NCBI GenBank assembly: GCA_003574785.1
Contig: QORU01000006.1
Coordinates: forward strand, 334,623 to 398,622
Source: Taklimakanibacter deserti
Lineage (GTDB): Bacteria; Pseudomonadota; Alphaproteobacteria; Rhizobiales; Aestuariivirgaceae
Reading direction: 5' to 3'
DNA length: 64,000 nucleotides
Positions 61,301 through 64,000 of this stretch are shown piece by piece (the stretch's first letter is position 1; each line of letters starts with the position of its first letter). The notes beneath the pieces were generated by a model. The model ran no database searches. It was not told where the DNA came from and saw only the letters and a program-made list of their open reading frames with translations. The position numbers and the translations under genes were made by a program.

Positions 61301-62596
61301 TTACTGCTCCAGTCTTGCGCCCGTTAACAAAGACCGTTCCTCGAGAATGCTGCGATCGAGCTCGGATAATGTCCTATGGCCCGAGAGACCGAGATTGGCG
61401 TCGAGATCGGCCGCCAGATTGGCGATCACGTCGCGGACGCCGGCTTCGCCCTGCAGGGCAAGGCCATAGGCGTAGGGACGCCCCAGCAGCACCGCACGGG
61501 CCCCGAGCGCCAGCGCCTTGATGACGTCGGCGCCGGTCCGGATGCCGCTGTCGAACAGAACCGGGATCTTGCCGTCGATGGCATCGACGATACCGGGCAG
61601 GGCGTCGAGCGCGCCGACGGCGCCGTCGACCTGCCGGCCGCCGTGATTTGACACGATCACGCCATTCATGCCGAGCTCCAGCGCGCGGCGCGCATCGTCA
61701 GGGTGCATGATCCCCTTGAGCACGATAGGAAGACGGGTCCATTCCCGCAGCCGCGGCAGATCCTCCCATGTCAGGTGGGGACGCGAGTAAAGAGCGATGA
61801 ACTTCCTGATTGTCCTGACCCTCTCGGGGGTGGCCAGCAACCGCTTCAGGGACTTTCCCGGCGCGGCGCCGATGAGCTCAAGCGCGGACCGGATCAGACC
61901 GAGGCCAAGGGGCGGGCGCAATCCTTCCGGATCATGGCCGTCGACCTCGATGGCCGCGAAGACCGGATCACTGACATAGTTGGCTATGCCCCGTCCGGCC
62001 ATGAAGGGCAGATAGCCGCGGCTGAGATCCCGCGGCCGCCAGCCGAGTTCGGTCGTATCGAGCGTCACGACAAGCCCGCTATAGCCCGAGGCCTCCGCGC
62101 GCGAGATGAAGCTTCTGGCGATCTCATCGTGCTGGGACCAATAAAGCTGAAACCACCGGCATCCTTCGCCATTGGCCTTGGCGATATCCTCCAGCGGATA
62201 GGAGGCCTGGCTCGAGGTGACGAAGGGAATGCCCTCAGCGGCAGCAGCGCGTGCCGCCGCGAGATCGGCCTCTCTGTGCGCCAGCTCGAGGACGCCTATG
62301 GGCGCCAGAAGCACCGGCAGCGGCAGACGCCGGCCAAACAGCTCGACCGACAGATCGCGCTTCGACACATCGCGCAGCACTCTTTGGACGATGCGGCGCC
62401 GGTCGAAGGCCTCACGGTTGGCGGCCATCGTGCGCTCGGCGCCGGCGCCGCCGGCGAAGTAGGCCCCGGCGCGGGCGCTCAGCTTGCGAAGTGCCTGCTG
62501 CTCCAAATCCCGGAGGATGACGGGAACCGCGCAATACTTTCCGGCAAAGCCGTCGAGATAGAGCCGCTTCTGGCGTAGCCGGCTTCTATTGACCAC
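61301..62596 (-). CDS. FMN-dependent alpha-hydroxy-acid dehydrogenase (lactate/glycolate oxidase family)
   Basis: A 431-aa TIM-barrel flavoprotein oxidising L-2-hydroxy acids to 2-keto acids. LLAPIGVLELAHREADLAAA, QLYWSQHDEIARSF, IVLKGIMHPDDARRALELG, the active-site SNHGGRQVDG and the phosphate-binding DSGIRTGADV are all in order. The SNHGG histidine is the catalytic base. N-terminal residues 1-40 extend beyond the minimal fold. The cytochrome gene follows after 4 nt, pointing to a dehydrogenase rather than an oxygen-using oxidase (inference). Confidence 0.93.
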   Translation of the reverse strand: MVNRSRLRQKRLYLDGFAGKYCAVPVILRDLEQQALRKLSARAGAYFAGGAGAERTMAANREAFDRRRIVQRVLRDVSKRDLSVELFGRRLPLPVLLAPIGVLELAHREADLAAARAAAAEGIPFVTSSQASYPLEDIAKANGEGCRWFQLYWSQHDEIARSFISRAEASGYSGLVVTLDTTELGWRPRDLSRGYLPFMAGRGIANYVSDPVFAAIEVDGHDPEGLRPPLGLGLIRSALELIGAAPGKSLKRLLATPERVRTIRKFIALYSRPHLTWEDLPRLREWTRLPIVLKGIMHPDDARRALELGMNGVIVSNHGGRQVDGAVGALDALPGIVDAIDGKIPVLFDSGIRTGADVIKALALGARAVLLGRPYAYGLALQGEAGVRDVIANLAADLDANLGLSGHRTLSELDRSILEERSLLTGARLEQ

Positions 62597-62730
62597 ACTC
62601 CCCTCCCCTTGGGCGGCGTCCGATCAAGTCTCCTGCGATGAGCCCCGGTTCCCGATGATCGTCCTCGTCAGAGGATCAGGCAAGCCAATTTGGCCCATTA
62701 GCCCGGCTTGACGTCGCCGTGAGCCCCCGC

Positions 62731-62991
62731 TCATGGAGCCGCAGGCCCGGGGCCTTCCGGCGAGACACGCAGCACCTCGGGCGCGGTGTCCAGCCAGCCA
62801 TACTGCTTCGACATCTCGCCCAGTATGTCGAACAGCTTTTTCGCGTCGGCGTGGGGCATGGCGATATTGTGCGACACGCCGGTGTTCTCGAGGGTTGCCG
62901 GATTCACAATCTCGAAATGGAAAAAAACGGCTTTTCCCCGCTCGGACGAGGCATTTGGGTTACAGACCACGAGGTCGGGCTTGAGAGTCAT
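62731..62991 (-). CDS. Small protein of unknown function
   Basis: An 86-aa protein beginning MTLKPDLVVCNPNASSERG. GGAGGAGGA precedes the ATG at 62991, a strong ribosome site. The middle (GVSHNIAMPHADAKKLFDIL) and an EMSKQYGWL helix suggest a compact domain, but I recognise no family. It is divergent from the isochorismatase-family gene and lies upstream of the hydroxy-acid dehydrogenase on the same strand. Confidence 0.68.
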   Translation of the reverse strand: MTLKPDLVVCNPNASSERGKAVFFHFEIVNPATLENTGVSHNIAMPHADAKKLFDILGEMSKQYGWLDTAPEVLRVSPEGPGPAAP

Positions 62992-63091
62992 GACATTCCT
63001 CCTCCTCCGAGGCTCAACCACGGCAGCCAGAGCTTGTTCCCGCCCGGCGGACCAGCGAATATCTGGCCAGAAGGACGGTGGGTGAACAGCA

Positions 63092-63703
63092 ATGACCGAT
63101 GAAGACGTCTACCACAAGCAGCAGTTCGGCCAGAAGACGGGCTTCGGCAAGGCGCCGGCCCTGCTCCTCGTCGACTTCGTCAACGGCTTCCACGATCCCG
63201 AAATCCTCGGCGGCGGCAATATCCCCGAGGCGGTCATCGCCACAGTCCCGCTGCTCGGCTTCTTCCGGGACCGCAAGCTGCCCATCGTCTTCACCCGTAT
63301 CGTCTATGCCGCGGACGGGTCCGATGCGAGCCTCTGGTGCGAAAAGGTTCCGCGCCTGCTCGGCTTGACCGAAACCGCACCGGCGAGCCAGATCGTCGAA
63401 ACGCTGAGCCCGCATCCCGGCGAGTTGGTCATCCGGAAGACGCAAGCCTCGGCCTTTTTCGGCACCCACCTCAATGCCTGCCTGATCGCCAGGGGGTTGG
63501 ACACTCTCGTGGTGGCGGGCTGCACGACGAGCGGCTGCGTGCGCGCCAGCGTGATCGACGCCATGGCTCTCAACTACCGTACGATCGTCGCCATCGACTG
63601 CGTCGGCGACCGGGCGCTCGATCCCCACAGGGCCAATCTTTTCGACATGGGCCAGAAATATTCCGATCTCAGGACAGCTCAGCAGATAATGTCCGAAATC
63701 TAG
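63092..63703 (+). CDS. Isochorismatase-family hydrolase, N-carbamoylsarcosine amidase-like
   Basis: A 203-aa cysteine hydrolase. The triad is visible: aspartate in LLLVDFVNGF, lysine in VIRKTQASAF and cysteine in GCTTSGCVRAS. The TTSGCVRAS stretch and the N-terminal FGKAPALLLVDF match N-carbamoylsarcosine amidohydrolases, which release sarcosine, CO2 and ammonia in creatinine breakdown; other members are nicotinamidases or maleamate amidases. Sarcosine production would feed the soxBDAG genes at the left of the window. The specificity is an inference. Confidence 0.86.
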   Translation: MTDEDVYHKQQFGQKTGFGKAPALLLVDFVNGFHDPEILGGGNIPEAVIATVPLLGFFRDRKLPIVFTRIVYAADGSDASLWCEKVPRLLGLTETAPASQIVETLSPHPGELVIRKTQASAFFGTHLNACLIARGLDTLVVAGCTTSGCVRASVIDAMALNYRTIVAIDCVGDRALDPHRANLFDMGQKYSDLRTAQQIMSEI

Positions 63704-63906
63704 GGCGCATCGCATGGCGATACACGACTTTGGTGGCAGTCGCCGGTTTCCGGCTTTACAGGAAAGTGACCGAATCCTATTCTCCTCGGTGACGGCGAGA
63801 AATGATCGTCGACACCGCTCTCTTTCGCACTGAGCTGTCGCAAAAAGACGTGAGGATCTGAAGTCCTCCATTTGGTCTTTTGGTGGAAAGCAGGCGAGAA
63901 GCCCCC

Positions 63907-64000
63907 ATGAAAACCCGCGCCGCCGTTGCCTTTGAGAAAGCCAAGCCGCTCGAGATCGTCGAGGTCGACCTCGAAGGTCCGCGCGAAGGCGAGGTGCTGG
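63907..64000 (+). CDS. frmA: Class III alcohol dehydrogenase / S-(hydroxymethyl)glutathione dehydrogenase, 5' part
   Basis: The first 31 codons (MKTRAAVAFEKAKPLEIVEV then DLEGPREGEVL) are visible before the window ends. This opening is highly characteristic of glutathione-dependent formaldehyde dehydrogenase, a zinc enzyme oxidising the formaldehyde-glutathione adduct. The start at 63907 follows a purine-rich stretch. It would remove formaldehyde from sarcosine and dimethylglycine oxidation. The catalytic part is outside the window. Confidence 0.85.
   Translation, partial: MKTRAAVAFEKAKPLEIVEVDLEGPREGEVL

Noticed and set aside
1..64000. CRISPR arrays, rRNA genes, complete tRNA genes, transposases or integrases
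   Set aside because: I saw no regular spaced repeats, rRNA-like segments, full cloverleaf genes or DDE/tyrosine recombinase motifs; only the partial tRNA-Val is supported.

Overview
The window is high-GC, densely packed bacterial DNA. Gene order, codon bias and protein families (soxBDAG sarcosine oxidase, glutathione-dependent formaldehyde dehydrogenase, HigBA, SoxR acting on efflux, Tat-exported Mo-hydroxylases) suggest an alphaproteobacterium, probably of the order Hyphomicrobiales. This placement is inference from content, not from a marker gene.

Left part (1-17.9 kb): a long minus-strand run reads dimethylglycine dehydrogenase, soxB, soxD, soxA, soxG, a TetR regulator, a triheme cytochrome c, a [2Fe-2S] subunit and a Tat-exported molybdopterin subunit, then leaves the window inside an unidentified gene. 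Diverging from it is a complete five-gene peptide/opine-type ABC importer. The promoter region between them carries a duplicated 11-bp box. The likely job is import and stepwise oxidative N-demethylation of a methylated amine, with methylene-tetrahydrofolate or formaldehyde as C1 product.

Middle part (17.9-32.3 kb): small modules follow. These are a HigBA toxin-antitoxin pair with a palindromic operator, a LysR/tautomerase/DUF4865 unit, SoxR with an MFS exporter (each preceded by a SoxR-type box), a membrane adenylate cyclase with a c-type heme sensor, an Xre/RES toxin-antitoxin pair, a two-gene PEP-synthase-like enzyme whose ATP-grasp half carries a cyclic-nucleotide-binding domain, an MFS transporter, and zwf.

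Accessory segment (32.4-42 kb): this stretch is visibly poorer in GC. It holds an orphan gene, a 45-nt 3' half of a tRNA-Val starting in the anticodon loop (a probable old integration scar), an unusual protein ending in two PASTA domains, and a 1947-residue Rhs polymorphic toxin with no recognisable immunity gene next to it.

Right part (42-64 kb): two epoxide-hydrolase-type enzymes, a paoABC-like aldehyde oxidoreductase operon and a DUF302 gene sit between two paralogous winged-helix/ATPase/TPR regulators. Three operons in this block share a near-identical 24-bp upstream motif, the strongest new regulatory signal in the window. Beyond lie small stress and redox genes (DUF2630, DUF2231, HiPIP, universal stress protein), an amino-acid-oxidase-type flavoprotein, an exported MTA/SAH-nucleosidase-like protein, a cytochrome c paired with an FMN alpha-hydroxy-acid dehydrogenase, an N-carbamoylsarcosine-amidase-like hydrolase, and the first 31 codons of a class III alcohol (formaldehyde) dehydrogenase. 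The last two fit the C1/sarcosine theme of the left part. Many gene ends overlap by 4 nt (ATGA) or 1 nt (TGATG), typical of translationally coupled operons.
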